The notes: generated by a model from the letters alone, not told the origin. 64,000 nucleotides of DNA from Akkermansiaceae bacterium (GCA_024233115.1 JACKQB010000003.1:62001-126000), one strand, 5' to 3'. Shown: positions 25,983 through 34,969, numbered from the stretch's first letter. Numbers and translations: made by a program.

Positions 25983-26828
25983 ATGCGCAACAGGCCACTA
26001 CTTGCGATTTTAGCCCTGCTGGTGGGGGTTCTCCCTGCACAGTCCGAGGCTGAGGCCCCCTCGCTCGGTGATCTAAAGCTCTCCCAGCTCGAACAGAGGC
26101 TGGAGGAAATTGATGCCGAGCTTGGCCGGTTGGCTACAATCAGCCTGCGTAGTGGCATCGGCTCCATCGGCCATCGCTCGCGCAATCACACATCAAATGA
26201 TCACGTTGAATGGGTTGAGATTGAATTCGACAAGGAGTATCAGCTTGATGAAATCGTTCTCGTGCCGACGCTTTGGCGCGATTCAGAAAAGGGGTTTCAG
26301 GCGGATGGATTCCCCGACAAGTTCCGAATCATCGTCGGCAAGTCGAACGACAAAACCGGCACCGTGCTGGGTGAATATGGCTCTACGCCTGATTCATTCC
26401 AAAGCATAGCACCTTACACCATCGCGGGGCAAGGTGTTCATGCCTCATGGATCAGGGTCGAAGCAACCCATCTTTCCCAACGGGCATTTGACAAAAGGCA
26501 TGTCTTCCAGCTAGCTGAAGTGTTCATTTTCAGTGGCGAAAAAAATATTGCACTGCGCCAGCCGGTCAAGGTCTCTTCGACGCACCCTGAACCCGATGGC
26601 AGTGCATGGAATCCCCGCTTTCTGGTGGATGGCCACACCCCTTACCTGATGAACGCCGCTCAAGGACTGCAAAGCCTGGCCTACATCAGCCGGCATGGCC
26701 AGTCTCCGGTCCTGACGTTCGACTTGGAAGCCGAAGTCACGCTCTCCCGGCTCCATCTGCACGCGCTGGAGCAGAGTGATACGGTTCCCCAGGCTGCCCG
26801 ATTTTTCCGATGCCGTGGTACTGCTTGA
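25983..26828 (+). CDS. Sensor histidine kinase, N-terminal sensor part (frameshifted)
   Basis: 281 residues with a signal peptide or first anchor (MRNRPLLAILALLVGVLPAQSEA), a short coiled stretch (LGDLKLSQLEQRLEEIDAELGRL) and extracytoplasmic discoidin-like (F5/8 type C) sequence: VEWVEIEFDKEYQLDEIVLVPTLW...ASWIRVEATHL...FQLAEVFIFSGEKNIAL, then the beginning of a second repeat (ALRQPVKVSS...FLVDGHTP). The frame then runs into FRCRGTA and a stop. The protein plainly continues in the next frame (LPDFSDAVVLLETQ...). One extra C in the CCCC run at about 26788 would explain the break. With that corrected the gene would be one sensor kinase of ~640 residues. Discoidin sensors suggest glycan binding. 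Confidence 0.7.
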   Translation: MRNRPLLAILALLVGVLPAQSEAEAPSLGDLKLSQLEQRLEEIDAELGRLATISLRSGIGSIGHRSRNHTSNDHVEWVEIEFDKEYQLDEIVLVPTLWRDSEKGFQADGFPDKFRIIVGKSNDKTGTVLGEYGSTPDSFQSIAPYTIAGQGVHASWIRVEATHLSQRAFDKRHVFQLAEVFIFSGEKNIALRQPVKVSSTHPEPDGSAWNPRFLVDGHTPYLMNAAQGLQSLAYISRHGQSPVLTFDLEAEVTLSRLHLHALEQSDTVPQAARFFRCRGTA

Positions 26829-27903
26829 AACGCAAACCGAAAACATCAACGGCACCGGGCCGATCATGATGTGGAATATCCCTGAGACCACCTGCCGCTA
26901 CATCCGGCTGTTCGAAGTGAACCCCTCAGACACCTTCCGGATAGGATTCGCCGAGATCGAACTTTTTTCAAACGATCACAATATCGCACTCGGAAAACTT
27001 GCAGGCAGTACCGGCAACCCGTCCCCACGCCGCCCCCTTGGTTCATTGACCGATGGTCGCAATCTTTATGGAGAAATCCTGCCGATCAGATCATGGCTGA
27101 ACCAGCTCGCCCGCCGCCAAACTTTGGAAGCCGAACGTCCCTTGGTGATGCAGGAACTGACGCATCGCTATACCAGACAAAAAACCAATCTCCGGCGGAT
27201 CAGCTGGCTCGCCGGCATATCGCTTATTGGTACTGTGGTCGTTATCTGGCTCGAACACATCGCCCGTCAGCGAGCGATTTCCAGAACACGCGAGCGTATC
27301 GCCGCCAACCTTCATGACGAGCTGGGCGCCAACCTACACGCCATCGGATTACTCGGTGACTTTGCCAAAAAAATCGTGCTGCGTGAAAACACCGGCAACG
27401 AGTGGGCAGAGCTGAACGAAGTGATCGATGAAATCCGCACACTGACCGAGGAATCAGGCGCGACCTCACGCTACTGTACCAACATGCTGGAAACCAAGGA
27501 AATCCATGCCCATCTGGTCGAAGAAATGAAGCACACGACCAGTCGACTGCTTGCCGACCTGGAACATGAAACCACGTTTCCCCCTGAGGAAAACAGCCTG
27601 CACCAGCTCAAGCCGCGCCGACGCATCGATCTCTACCTGTTTTACAAGGAATGCCTCATCAACATCCTCCGTCATTCCGGTGCCACCCATGTTTCGGCTG
27701 CACTCACCGCCAATGAAGATGCCATCACTCTCATCATCTGTGATAACGGCCAAGGCCTCAAAGAAAATAAAGTGCCTGAGTCACTGCGTCGACGTGCGCG
27801 CATGCTGGGGGCGAGCGTTTCCGCAGAAACCCTTGCCCCAGGGGGAACAAGGGTTACCCTCAGTCTCAGCCCCCGCAGACGATTACCATTCGGTCGAAAC
27901 TGA
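26776..27903 (+). CDS. Sensor histidine kinase, membrane and kinase part (frameshifted)
   Basis: The 375-residue frame nominally starts at a GTG at 26776, but the first codons are probably not a real start. It continues the sensor protein above. It finishes the second discoidin-like domain (CRYIRLFEVNPSDTFRIGFAEIELFS) and has one membrane span (ISWLAGISLIGTVVVIWLEHI, residues ~142-162). Then comes a HisKA_3-type dimerisation helix with the phosphoacceptor His in RERIAANLHDELGANLH (residue 180), and a HATPase_c domain with N-box LINILRHSGATH and G-box DNGQGLKENK. This is the NarX/DegS class, matching the NarL-type regulator encoded 25 bases downstream. Whether it is expressed alone or is a disrupted gene depends on the reality of the frameshift at about 26788. 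Confidence 0.75.
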   Translation: MIRFPRLPDFSDAVVLLETQTENINGTGPIMMWNIPETTCRYIRLFEVNPSDTFRIGFAEIELFSNDHNIALGKLAGSTGNPSPRRPLGSLTDGRNLYGEILPIRSWLNQLARRQTLEAERPLVMQELTHRYTRQKTNLRRISWLAGISLIGTVVVIWLEHIARQRAISRTRERIAANLHDELGANLHAIGLLGDFAKKIVLRENTGNEWAELNEVIDEIRTLTEESGATSRYCTNMLETKEIHAHLVEEMKHTTSRLLADLEHETTFPPEENSLHQLKPRRRIDLYLFYKECLINILRHSGATHVSAALTANEDAITLIICDNGQGLKENKVPESLRRRARMLGASVSAETLAPGGTRVTLSLSPRRRLPFGRN

Positions 27904-27928
27904 CCACCGGTAGCCAACAGCCCATATC

Positions 27929-28600
27929 ATGAACGGTCCCATCAATATCATGTTGATCGAAGACAACCCTGCTTACCGCAAGGTGATCAGCCGAACGCTC
28001 GGCTGTGAGACCGACATCACGCTAGGCAGCCAATTCGGCACGGCGGAAATTGCATTGCGCTTCCTCCAGAGGGCCAGGCCCCATGAGACCCCCGCACTCG
28101 TTCTACTCGATTTGAACCTCCCCGGCATGAGCGGTCTGGATGCCCTGCCGTGGATCCAGGAATATGCGCCGAAAGCAAAAGTCATCATCCTCACCCAATC
28201 CAATCAGGAGGCTGATATCATCACGGCGATTACGCTGGGTGCGGACGGCTACCTACTTAAAAGCAACACCCTGGATCAACTTACGCATGGAATCCACAAC
28301 GTGATGAATGGCGGGGCATCGCTCGACCCCACTGTCGCCAAATTTCTTGTGGCCACCTTACAAAAGAACACACCGACAACGATTGGGAAAAACCCACTCA
28401 GTCAAAGAGAAATGGAAGTGCTGCTCCTGATCAGCCAAGGGCTGCAGAAAAAGGAAATAGGAGATCGACTCGATATCAGCCACCGGACGGTTGCGGCCCA
28501 CGTCGAAAAAATATATGAGAAACTCAAGGTGAAGAATGCACCCTCAGCGGTGAACAAGGCTCATCAACTCGGGATTTTCCCACCCGATCGTCAGACTTGA
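27929..28600 (+). CDS. NarL/FixJ-family response regulator
   Basis: A 223-residue two-component regulator. The receiver domain (residues ~5-125) has the acidic pocket IEDN, phosphoacceptor Asp61 in LVLLDLNLPGMSGLDAL, Thr/Gln in IILTQSN and Lys in YLLKSNT. The LuxR-type helix-turn-helix is at ~155-215 (LSQREMEVLLLISQGLQKKEIGDRLDISHRTVAAHVEKIYEKLKVKN). It follows the sensor kinase by 25 bases and surely works with it. The glycanase and sulfatase genes on either side are the obvious candidate targets. It ends 18 bases before the convergent sulfatase gene. Confidence 0.92.
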   Translation: MNGPINIMLIEDNPAYRKVISRTLGCETDITLGSQFGTAEIALRFLQRARPHETPALVLLDLNLPGMSGLDALPWIQEYAPKAKVIILTQSNQEADIITAITLGADGYLLKSNTLDQLTHGIHNVMNGGASLDPTVAKFLVATLQKNTPTTIGKNPLSQREMEVLLLISQGLQKKEIGDRLDISHRTVAAHVEKIYEKLKVKNAPSAVNKAHQLGIFPPDRQT

Positions 28601-28618
28601 AACAAGCGCCTAACCACT

Positions 28619-30148
28619 TCACTTGTTGCCGTTTCTTTTTCCCTTCTTCACTTTTCCTTTTTGGTTTCCTTTTTCATTCTTCCAGAGACGGATCTCATCG
28701 ATATCATTCCTGGATTTCTCACCTTGGACGCCTTTGGTGCTTCGACCGCTGAACACATCGGCTTCGAGCTGCGCTAACAAGCGGGCCGCGACTTCTGGGT
28801 TCGTCTCGTAGAGATTCTTGGTTTCCCCCGGATCCTTCTCCATGTCATAGAGCTGTGCCTTGGGAGCATCTTCGGGAAGTTGGTTTTCTTTGGGTCCCGT
28901 CCACCCGGCTGAACCTCTGGCCAGGAGCAGTTTCCATTTTCCCTGGCGGTAGGCAAAGTGACCTGAGATCGAGTGGTGAATGACACCTGCACGGGTCGAC
29001 ACTATCGGTTTTCCAGACAAGGCAGGCAGGAAACTGACGCTGTCTTCCGCACTGTTTGCCGGCAATGCCATACCGGTGATATCGGCAGCCGTGGCAAAGA
29101 AATCTGTTAGGCAAATCAACTGGTCGCTGGTCGAGCCGGCTGCGACATGCTCAGGCCAACGTACGATGAAAGGCACGCGGTGCCCACCATCCCACAAGTC
29201 CGCCTTCGAACCACGAAAACCAGCGCTCACCCGATGCCCTTGTTTCTTCAGACTGGGTATATCCGCTGCTTTGGAACAGCCGTTGTCGCTGCTAAAAATG
29301 ACCAGGGTATTTGCCGCCAAACCATGTTTGTCCAATGCCGCCATGATCTGCCCGACACCATCATCGGTTTGCATCACGAAATCGCCGTAGAGCCCGAGAC
29401 CGCTTTTACCGACCCATTCAGGTGAAGGCACAATCGGCATATGCGGTGAGCCGAAAGGCACATAGAGGAAAAACGGTGTCTCCTTTTGGCTCGCCCGTGT
29501 TTCGATGTACTCAACCGCTTTACGGGTAATCCGTGGCAGCATGTTAACTTCCTCCTCGTGCGCGATCACGGTATCGTTCTCGATCACCCCCTTCATGTCA
29601 CCGGCATGGTGGAAGCCGTGGAAATAATCAAAACCACGGGCAATCGGGCCATCCGGAATCTTACTGCCAACCGGAGCGAGCGACTTGCCTCCTTTGCGTT
29701 GCAGCACTGCGCCAGTGGCCGCATCGGTATACTGGAAGTTCAGATGCCATTTGCCAATGATACCCGTGTGGTATCCCTGTGCTTTGAGGAAACCCGCCAC
29801 CGTTGGGCGGCCCTCAGCGATAAGATTCGGCTTAAAGCCCTGCACGACACCGCGCTGGAGCGTTGTCCTCCAGCTGTAACGCCCGGTCATCAACCCGTAA
29901 CGCGTAGGCGTGCAAACCGCGGAGCCGGAGTGCGCATCCTTGAAAACCATCCCTTGCGCAGCCAGCTTGTCGACCGAGGGGGTTTTGATTTTGCCATGCT
30001 CGGGATTGAGCGCCTGAATATCCCCGTAACCGAGATCATCACACAGGATGAACACGATGTTGGGTTGCTCACCGCCAAACGATGACAGGGGAAGAAACAC
30101 AGCCAGGGCGTATGTCAAGATGCTGGGGGGGAGGTTTCGCTTTTTCAT
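28619..30148 (-). CDS. S1-family sulfatase with basic C-terminal tail
   Basis: A 509-residue formylglycine-dependent sulfatase. The ATG at 30148 gives a signal peptide (MKKRNLPPSILTYALAVFLPLSSFGG); the frame is open upstream to 30217 but would overlap the preceding gene. The metal-site start is PNIVFILCDDLGYGD. The CXPXR maturation motif is CTPTR with Cys79, followed by YGLMTGRYSWR. Further on, GIIGKWHLN and FSSDNGCSKA supply the expected Lys/His and Asp/Asn. The last ~20 residues are very basic (KGNQKGKVKKGKRNGNK), perhaps for retention on an anionic polymer or surface. Substrate class cannot be read. It probably forms an operon with the sulfatase upstream (22-base gap). Confidence 0.92.
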   Translation of the reverse strand: MKKRNLPPSILTYALAVFLPLSSFGGEQPNIVFILCDDLGYGDIQALNPEHGKIKTPSVDKLAAQGMVFKDAHSGSAVCTPTRYGLMTGRYSWRTTLQRGVVQGFKPNLIAEGRPTVAGFLKAQGYHTGIIGKWHLNFQYTDAATGAVLQRKGGKSLAPVGSKIPDGPIARGFDYFHGFHHAGDMKGVIENDTVIAHEEEVNMLPRITRKAVEYIETRASQKETPFFLYVPFGSPHMPIVPSPEWVGKSGLGLYGDFVMQTDDGVGQIMAALDKHGLAANTLVIFSSDNGCSKAADIPSLKKQGHRVSAGFRGSKADLWDGGHRVPFIVRWPEHVAAGSTSDQLICLTDFFATAADITGMALPANSAEDSVSFLPALSGKPIVSTRAGVIHHSISGHFAYRQGKWKLLLARGSAGWTGPKENQLPEDAPKAQLYDMEKDPGETKNLYETNPEVAARLLAQLEADVFSGRSTKGVQGEKSRNDIDEIRLWKNEKGNQKGKVKKGKRNGNK

Positions 30149-30170
30149 CGGTTGAACGGTTAGAGTGTCA

Positions 30171-32033
30171 CTACTTTGCTGCTGCCACATCGGTGTATTG
30201 CATGAAACCATTTGCATCGACCAGCATAAAACAGTAGCCAGCGATATTGGCTGGGATCACCGCGCTCACACTGGAACCATCTTCGCTCACCGTGGCGGGA
30301 AAGCGCATTCCGGGGATAAACTCCGCCGTGACCGCATCTTTGCTACCGCGCCTTTTTTTCTTTTTGTCAGCTGATGGAGCCTCGCAGTAAATCACATAGG
30401 CTTGACGAATCATCGGACCGTCCGGTTTGATCGCGAGTTCCGCCTTGCGCGTTGATACCTTGAACGATTGCTCGCTAAGCGTCGCAGCAGGTTTTTTGTT
30501 TTTTTCATAGTTTGGGTTCAGGTAGGGAAGCTCCGCATGATTGGCGACCAGTTCGGCCTCGAGGGTCTTGCTAAGACGTGCTACCACAGCGGCGAATTCC
30601 GGTTTTTTGGACAGCTCATTCACCTCTTCGAAGTCGAGCCGTTTGCCGTCCTGATAGAGGCGATAAAGCTCGTATTCGCCGGACTCGTAACGTTTGTAGA
30701 GCTTGAAGTCTCCACTACGGATCGCGGATGTCATGATCGGTTTGTGCGGGTAGTGCCAGAAAAGGTATTCCCGCTCTTTGCCCTTGTTATCAAGCACCTG
30801 GGTGCTCTTGCCGCGTAATACGGGTGAGATGTCCAGGCCACTGAGTTTTGCCGCGTCCTCGGCGGCGATTTTGGCACCGGTCAATGACAGGAATGTCGGG
30901 AAGAAATCGAGCTGGTTGATCATGCCGTCAAACTGGCTACCGGCAGCAATGCCCGGACCTGCGATCACGAGAGGAACCCGAATACCGCCGTCTTCGGCAT
31001 AGGTTTTGCCATATTTCAGCGGCGCATTGTCCGAGATCACTTCTTTACCATGCTTCTCGGCACCGCCGTTGTCGGAGCTAAAGAAATTATAGGTCGTTTC
31101 GATCAGCTTCTTACCAGGGCTGCGTGGGTCATCGGTTTTCTTCAGGAAATCGACCACGCGTCCGAGGCTCCAGTCGACGCTGGTCACCATCGCGGCGAAG
31201 TAGGGGTTCTGCTGGCCCGGCAGGCTCATATCGCCCGGCTTCGGCGGGAAAGGCTGTGCGAATTTATCGCAGTAATACTCAAGCAGCTCACCATTACGCG
31301 TCAGCACCGGCCAGTGGACCATCCAGTGGCAGAGATCGAGGAAAAACGGCTTGTCGTTGCTTTCCGCCATGAACTTGATGGCGGATTCCGTGACCTCGTC
31401 ATACGGATAGGAAATACCCTCCGGCTTTTTCTCGCTGAATGGAGCATACTTTTCCTTGCTGAGGGGATACTTGGGATCTTTCGCGGTCGCAAAACCCTTG
31501 GTGCGATCCGGCATGCCGCGGTGCATTCCCCGGTCCTCGTTGACAACCTCAAAGCCATAACTCGCCGATGAAAGTCCGGCGTGCCATTTACCGCAGTGCC
31601 CGGTGCGGTAGCCATTCGCCTTCAGAGCATCGGCACTGGTCAGCAAATGACGATCCAGCTGTGCCTCCAGGTAAGGCGCAATCAGACGCTCGGTTTTCCT
31701 GGCATCTTTCCTGTCGTCCAGCGTGACATGGGTGAACCGTGTTTTAGCGGGGTGCTGTCCGCAATTAATCGCCGCACGTGATGGCGAACAGGTAGGTGCC
31801 GGTGAATAAGCCTGGGTGAAATTCATTCCGGATGCGGCGAGCTTGATGATGTTAGGTGTCTCGTAAGGACATGGCTTGTCCACGTCATTAAGCTGCACGT
31901 CCTGCCAACCGAGGTCATCGACATAAAAAATGATGATGTTTGGTGGCTGGTTTTTAGCGAAGACTGGCTGAGCGACAAGCAGACAAACGGCCAGACCAAG
32001 GAGGGAGGGCCATGTGGCGCGTTGTGATAACAT
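30171..32033 (-). CDS. S1-family sulfatase
   Basis: A 620-residue exported sulfatase. The ATG at 32033 gives MLSQRATWPSLLGLAVCLLVAQPVFA as signal peptide; upstream in-frame codons lack one. It has PNIIIFYVDDLGWQDVQL at the metal site and the C-type maturation sequence CSPSR with Cys82 (SPAPTCSPSRAAINCGQHP). GYRTGHCGKWHAGLSS and NFFSSDNGGAEKHG complete the core. A C-terminal domain of ~120 residues (SFKVSTRKAELAIKPDGPMIRQAYVIYCEAPSADKKKKRRG...) follows the usual sulfatase fold. An anaerobic-type or aerobic formylglycine-generating enzyme would be needed and is not in the window. It is co-directional with the next sulfatase. Confidence 0.92.
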   Translation of the reverse strand: MLSQRATWPSLLGLAVCLLVAQPVFAKNQPPNIIIFYVDDLGWQDVQLNDVDKPCPYETPNIIKLAASGMNFTQAYSPAPTCSPSRAAINCGQHPAKTRFTHVTLDDRKDARKTERLIAPYLEAQLDRHLLTSADALKANGYRTGHCGKWHAGLSSASYGFEVVNEDRGMHRGMPDRTKGFATAKDPKYPLSKEKYAPFSEKKPEGISYPYDEVTESAIKFMAESNDKPFFLDLCHWMVHWPVLTRNGELLEYYCDKFAQPFPPKPGDMSLPGQQNPYFAAMVTSVDWSLGRVVDFLKKTDDPRSPGKKLIETTYNFFSSDNGGAEKHGKEVISDNAPLKYGKTYAEDGGIRVPLVIAGPGIAAGSQFDGMINQLDFFPTFLSLTGAKIAAEDAAKLSGLDISPVLRGKSTQVLDNKGKEREYLFWHYPHKPIMTSAIRSGDFKLYKRYESGEYELYRLYQDGKRLDFEEVNELSKKPEFAAVVARLSKTLEAELVANHAELPYLNPNYEKNKKPAATLSEQSFKVSTRKAELAIKPDGPMIRQAYVIYCEAPSADKKKKRRGSKDAVTAEFIPGMRFPATVSEDGSSVSAVIPANIAGYCFMLVDANGFMQYTDVAAAK

Positions 32034-32270
32034 GACGTGTAAAACAAGTTGGATAAGTGATTGTTGCATAAAATATATTGTTTGTTGGGTTTGTTGGATC
32101 CAGGTATGTGAGTGCAATCATGATCGTATCCTGACCACCTGATAAGGCCATGGGAATACTACACCCTTGGTAGGAAGATGCCCATCGGTCGTACAACCGA
32201 TCCAAGGACGAAAAACCTCTTTCCGGAAGAATCCAGAGAGAGGTTTGAAAAAGTTCGAGTGATGCCCGGT

Positions 32271-32886
32271 TTACTTGCGGCGACGCAGGATAAGAGCAAG
32301 ACCTCCCAGTCCGAGGAGCGCCGTTGAGGATGGCTCGGGGACAGGCACCGTGTTAAACTGCGGGGACAGGCACCGTGTTAAACCGCATGTCCAAATCGCG
32401 AAGGCGGATGGTGTTTCCATTGCCTGTGCCACCGGATGTAAAGTATAGCTGCGCACTGCTACCGAGAGCAGAGATGTCAAGCTCACCAGCTCCAGTACTT
32501 GAAACCGTCGACTGACCTGTCAATGCTCCTCCAACATAGGTGTCAAAGGTGGTGCTATCGACATCAACTCTGCGAAGACCTGTAAAACCGGCAAACGCCA
32601 CTGTGGTTCCATCCGCTTCGCCAGACGTATAGCTTATGTTTTGCACCAAAAGAGAGAGTGTGTCGCCAGAGTCAAAAGTATTGTCTCCCCAGTTTAGGCC
32701 CCCGCTTTGCGGAGTCGCAGCTGTCCCCAGAGTCAAAGTGCCTGCAGAAAAGGTTGAACCTGTATAATAATCATAAACGACGTCGAAAGTCAGTGTGTCA
32801 TCCGTGCCACCACCATCAAAATCGGTAGTCGTTGCGTATACTGTGTTTATATGTCTACTATCAAAGCCTGTATACCCGTCGTTCAA
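32271..32886 (-). pseudogene. PEP-CTERM protein gene, 5' end missing and sorting tail out of frame
   Basis: The frame from 32886 (a TTG; no signal peptide) encodes a Gly/Thr/Ser-rich beta protein (FDGGGTDDTLTFDVVYDYYTGSTFSAGTLTLGT... ISALGSSAQLYFTSGGTGNGNTIRLRDLDMRFNTVPVP) and stops at 32353 after VPAV. The expected tail VPEPSSTALLGLGGLALILRRRK is intact just beyond, in another frame, ending at 32271. A 25-base tandem duplication causes the shift; removing one unit restores MRFNTVPVPEPSSTALL. No start or signal peptide is found upstream: the open frame continues a little (RVCLHAGGCSQDHWLNDG) before a stop, so the 5' end is also missing. Confidence 0.8.
32336..32383. repeat. 25-bp tandem duplication inside the PEP-CTERM coding sequence
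   Basis: Two identical 23-base copies (32336-32358 and 32361-32383) are separated by two bases, so the repeat period is 25. Because 25 is not a multiple of three, the duplication shifts the reading frame exactly before the PEP motif. The duplicated unit itself encodes the native FNTVPVP stretch. Confidence 0.95.
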
Positions 32887-33080
32887 CCAATGGTCTTGTG
32901 AACAGCCTCCTGCGTGAAGACAGACTCGAGTTGAGTCGTTTATACCAGGGCGATGTTTGAACGAGTTTCATGGTCTTGGATATTCCCGTAGCAAAGGGGG
33001 TGTACCCTGTTCGTGGAGTAAAAGGCTATCATTGTCGTTTTTCCCGCTTCCGCCTAGCCCGTCAATGAGCCAGCAAATCC

Positions 33081-33773
33081 CTATTGCTGCAGGGACGGAT
33101 CGACCTTGGCGGGATCGATGGGGAATTTTTCCAGAACCACCCGGCCGTCCAAATAGAGGCAAGGCAGTTGTTTATCCTTGGTGAAATAAGGGCCCGTTCT
33201 GGGCGCATCCGGTAGTTCCAGATAGGCAGAGTCGCCGACCTGGGCGCTATTAAATTTGCTGAAACCAGACACGCAGTAAATGGTATTGGCTGCATCATAC
33301 TGATTCATCCGGGGGAATTTGCCATCTACGATTTTAAACTCTTCATTGACAGCAACTGTCCAGCGGGTGCTGTCTGGCTTGTCGCTCAGCTCCTTCGGGA
33401 GATGAGGATGGTGAAGGGGATAAATGACAGCTGCGACATCGTCGAATACAAGCCGCTTTCTAGCTTCTGCAAGAGTGGCGGCCGAGTAGGCTGCGACTCG
33501 CCAGACATGATTTTTATCTTCGACCCCAAATTCCGGCATGTCCTGGTTGCCCAAGCCATTCACCCGATGATGGTTTTCCACGGCGTAATTTTCGTTGGCA
33601 ATACCTACCTGCCGCATGTTTGCGACTGTTTGCGTAACTCCTGCTTTGTAGCGCATCGACATAAGCGCAGGAAAACCCAAGGCAGCAAGAGCCGCGATGA
33701 TGGCGATGACGACCAGCAACTCGACGAGGGTGAACCCCGTGGACGAACATCTAACAGCATTACTTTTTCTCAT
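33081..33773 (-). CDS. Type IV prepilin-like / type II pseudopilin-like protein
   Basis: A 230-residue protein with a canonical prepilin N-terminus: a short basic leader, then GFTLVELLVVIAIIAALAALGFPAL, with cleavage expected between Gly and Phe and Glu at mature position 5. The C-terminal globular part (NMRQVGIANENYAVENHHR...FVVNEEF...LYLDGRVVLEKF) resembles the large family of Verrucomicrobia/Planctomycete pseudopilin-like proteins, which end with a short beta element. No assembly genes lie nearby, so the machine it serves is encoded elsewhere. It stands alone downstream of a CARDB gene on the same strand. Confidence 0.85.
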   Translation of the reverse strand: MRKSNAVRCSSTGFTLVELLVVIAIIAALAALGFPALMSMRYKAGVTQTVANMRQVGIANENYAVENHHRVNGLGNQDMPEFGVEDKNHVWRVAAYSAATLAEARKRLVFDDVAAVIYPLHHPHLPKELSDKPDSTRWTVAVNEEFKIVDGKFPRMNQYDAANTIYCVSGFSKFNSAQVGDSAYLELPDAPRTGPYFTKDKQLPCLYLDGRVVLEKFPIDPAKVDPSLQQ

Positions 33774-33922
33774 ATTGAAAAAAGGGTAGCCTGATTGCCA
33801 CTGGCTGCCTATTGGTCATTTAACCGATACCCGTATCAAGCCAGGCAAATCCAGCCAGTATCCGGGGACCATCAAATCCCGCAGCAGAAAATCAGCTGCG
33901 GGAAATGGGATGCATCGATGCG

Positions 33923-34969
33923 TTAACGCTGGTCGCGGTGATAGACGGGGACCCAGGGGCGCAACGGGCGCGCCACAGCACTGTTGTTCGTCTCGTGGCT
34001 CTCGGTGATCTCGTTGCGCAGGTCGGCGATGGCTGTGATGACTCCCCCACCCTGCGGGGTTATATGGAGACGCCCACCGTCACGCTTCGGAATGGAGACG
34101 CCCTCTCCCGCCCTCCACCAGAGCCAGCTTCCCTGGGCGGGAGAGGTGCTGCGCCCACGAATGTCCGGGGTCAGCTCGATCGACTCACCGGCAGCTAGGG
34201 CGCGTACCGGCAGGTCGATTCTTCCGCAATGCTGTCGGGCAGAGCCAGTTGAAAGCTCCGATTCGATCAGCACACGCAGCATACTGGCGGCGGCACGGGT
34301 GGTGCCCCTGTTTGCCACACGGACACGCACCCTGCCCGGGCCGGGTTGTGACAAGCCGTCGAGTCGCAAATAGTCGATTCGAACATACTCGACCACAAGG
34401 TCAGGCAAGCCGGAGGCAGCCCGCTCGTCCCGTCGTCTCTGCTCTGCATCCCTCTGCTGGCGCAGGCGGGCGTCCGGTGTGGCCGGGTTGCCGGTACCTC
34501 CCGGTGCCGCGCGACGTACGGCGAAGGAAACGGTTTTCAGGTGGTTGGCAGGATTGGAATCGTGCCAGAAGACATCTGTGAAAAGGCGGCCACGACGGGC
34601 GGGGTCTGTCAGGAACACACGGGTCGAGAAAATCGTGCCGCCGTTGCTTGTATTCCCCGCTGTGGCCCGGAGCGTAATGCGCAGGTTGGCGCTCTGCCCG
34701 GGCCGGATCGTCACAGCTGGCCCCGGAACCACGGCACCCCCTACTTGAGACTCGTATGCCGCCGCCACGGAAGCAGCTTCAAGCCCCCGGTTTTTCACCG
34801 CGACATTGACGACAAACGGAGTGTCGAGCGTCATAATCGCAGGTGCCCTGAGCGCACGGACGCTCTCAATAGCGAGGTCGGGTGCCGACCAGGCGGATAA
34901 TGCCGTCAACCCGGCAATCGCCATCATGGCGATGCCGCGGGTGTGTGTGTGGATGTATGGTGTCTTCAT
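33923..34969 (-). CDS. Exported CARDB-domain protein
   Basis: A 348-residue protein starting at the ATG at 34969 (MKTPYIHTHTRGIAMMAIAGLTALSAWSA signal peptide). The frame is open to 35227, but that includes the groEL terminator. Two CARDB-like (cell-adhesion-related, Ig-fold) domains are visible. One covers residues ~30-145 (PDLAIESVRALRAPAIMTLDTPFVVNVAVKNRG...HDSNPANHLKTVSF). A Gln/Arg-rich linker at ~155-180 follows (RLRQQRDAEQRRRDERA). The other covers ~183-330 (PDLVVEYVRIDYLRLDG...VRVANRGTT...ADLRNEITESHETNNSAV). CARDB domains usually act as structural spacers of surface proteins. Function beyond that is unknown. Confidence 0.75.
   Translation of the reverse strand: MKTPYIHTHTRGIAMMAIAGLTALSAWSAPDLAIESVRALRAPAIMTLDTPFVVNVAVKNRGLEAASVAAAYESQVGGAVVPGPAVTIRPGQSANLRITLRATAGNTSNGGTIFSTRVFLTDPARRGRLFTDVFWHDSNPANHLKTVSFAVRRAAPGGTGNPATPDARLRQQRDAEQRRRDERAASGLPDLVVEYVRIDYLRLDGLSQPGPGRVRVRVANRGTTRAAASMLRVLIESELSTGSARQHCGRIDLPVRALAAGESIELTPDIRGRSTSPAQGSWLWWRAGEGVSIPKRDGGRLHITPQGGGVITAIADLRNEITESHETNNSAVARPLRPWVPVYHRDQR

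Noticed and set aside
26770..26840. Programmed ribosomal frameshift in the sensor kinase
   Set aside because: No recognised slippery heptamer with a stimulatory hairpin was seen; an indel at the CCCC run is the simpler explanation.
32336..32383. Insertion of a mobile REP-like sequence (the repeat contains GGGGACAGGCACC)
   Set aside because: The duplicated unit is the native coding sequence for FNTVPVP, so a local tandem duplication explains it without any mobile element.
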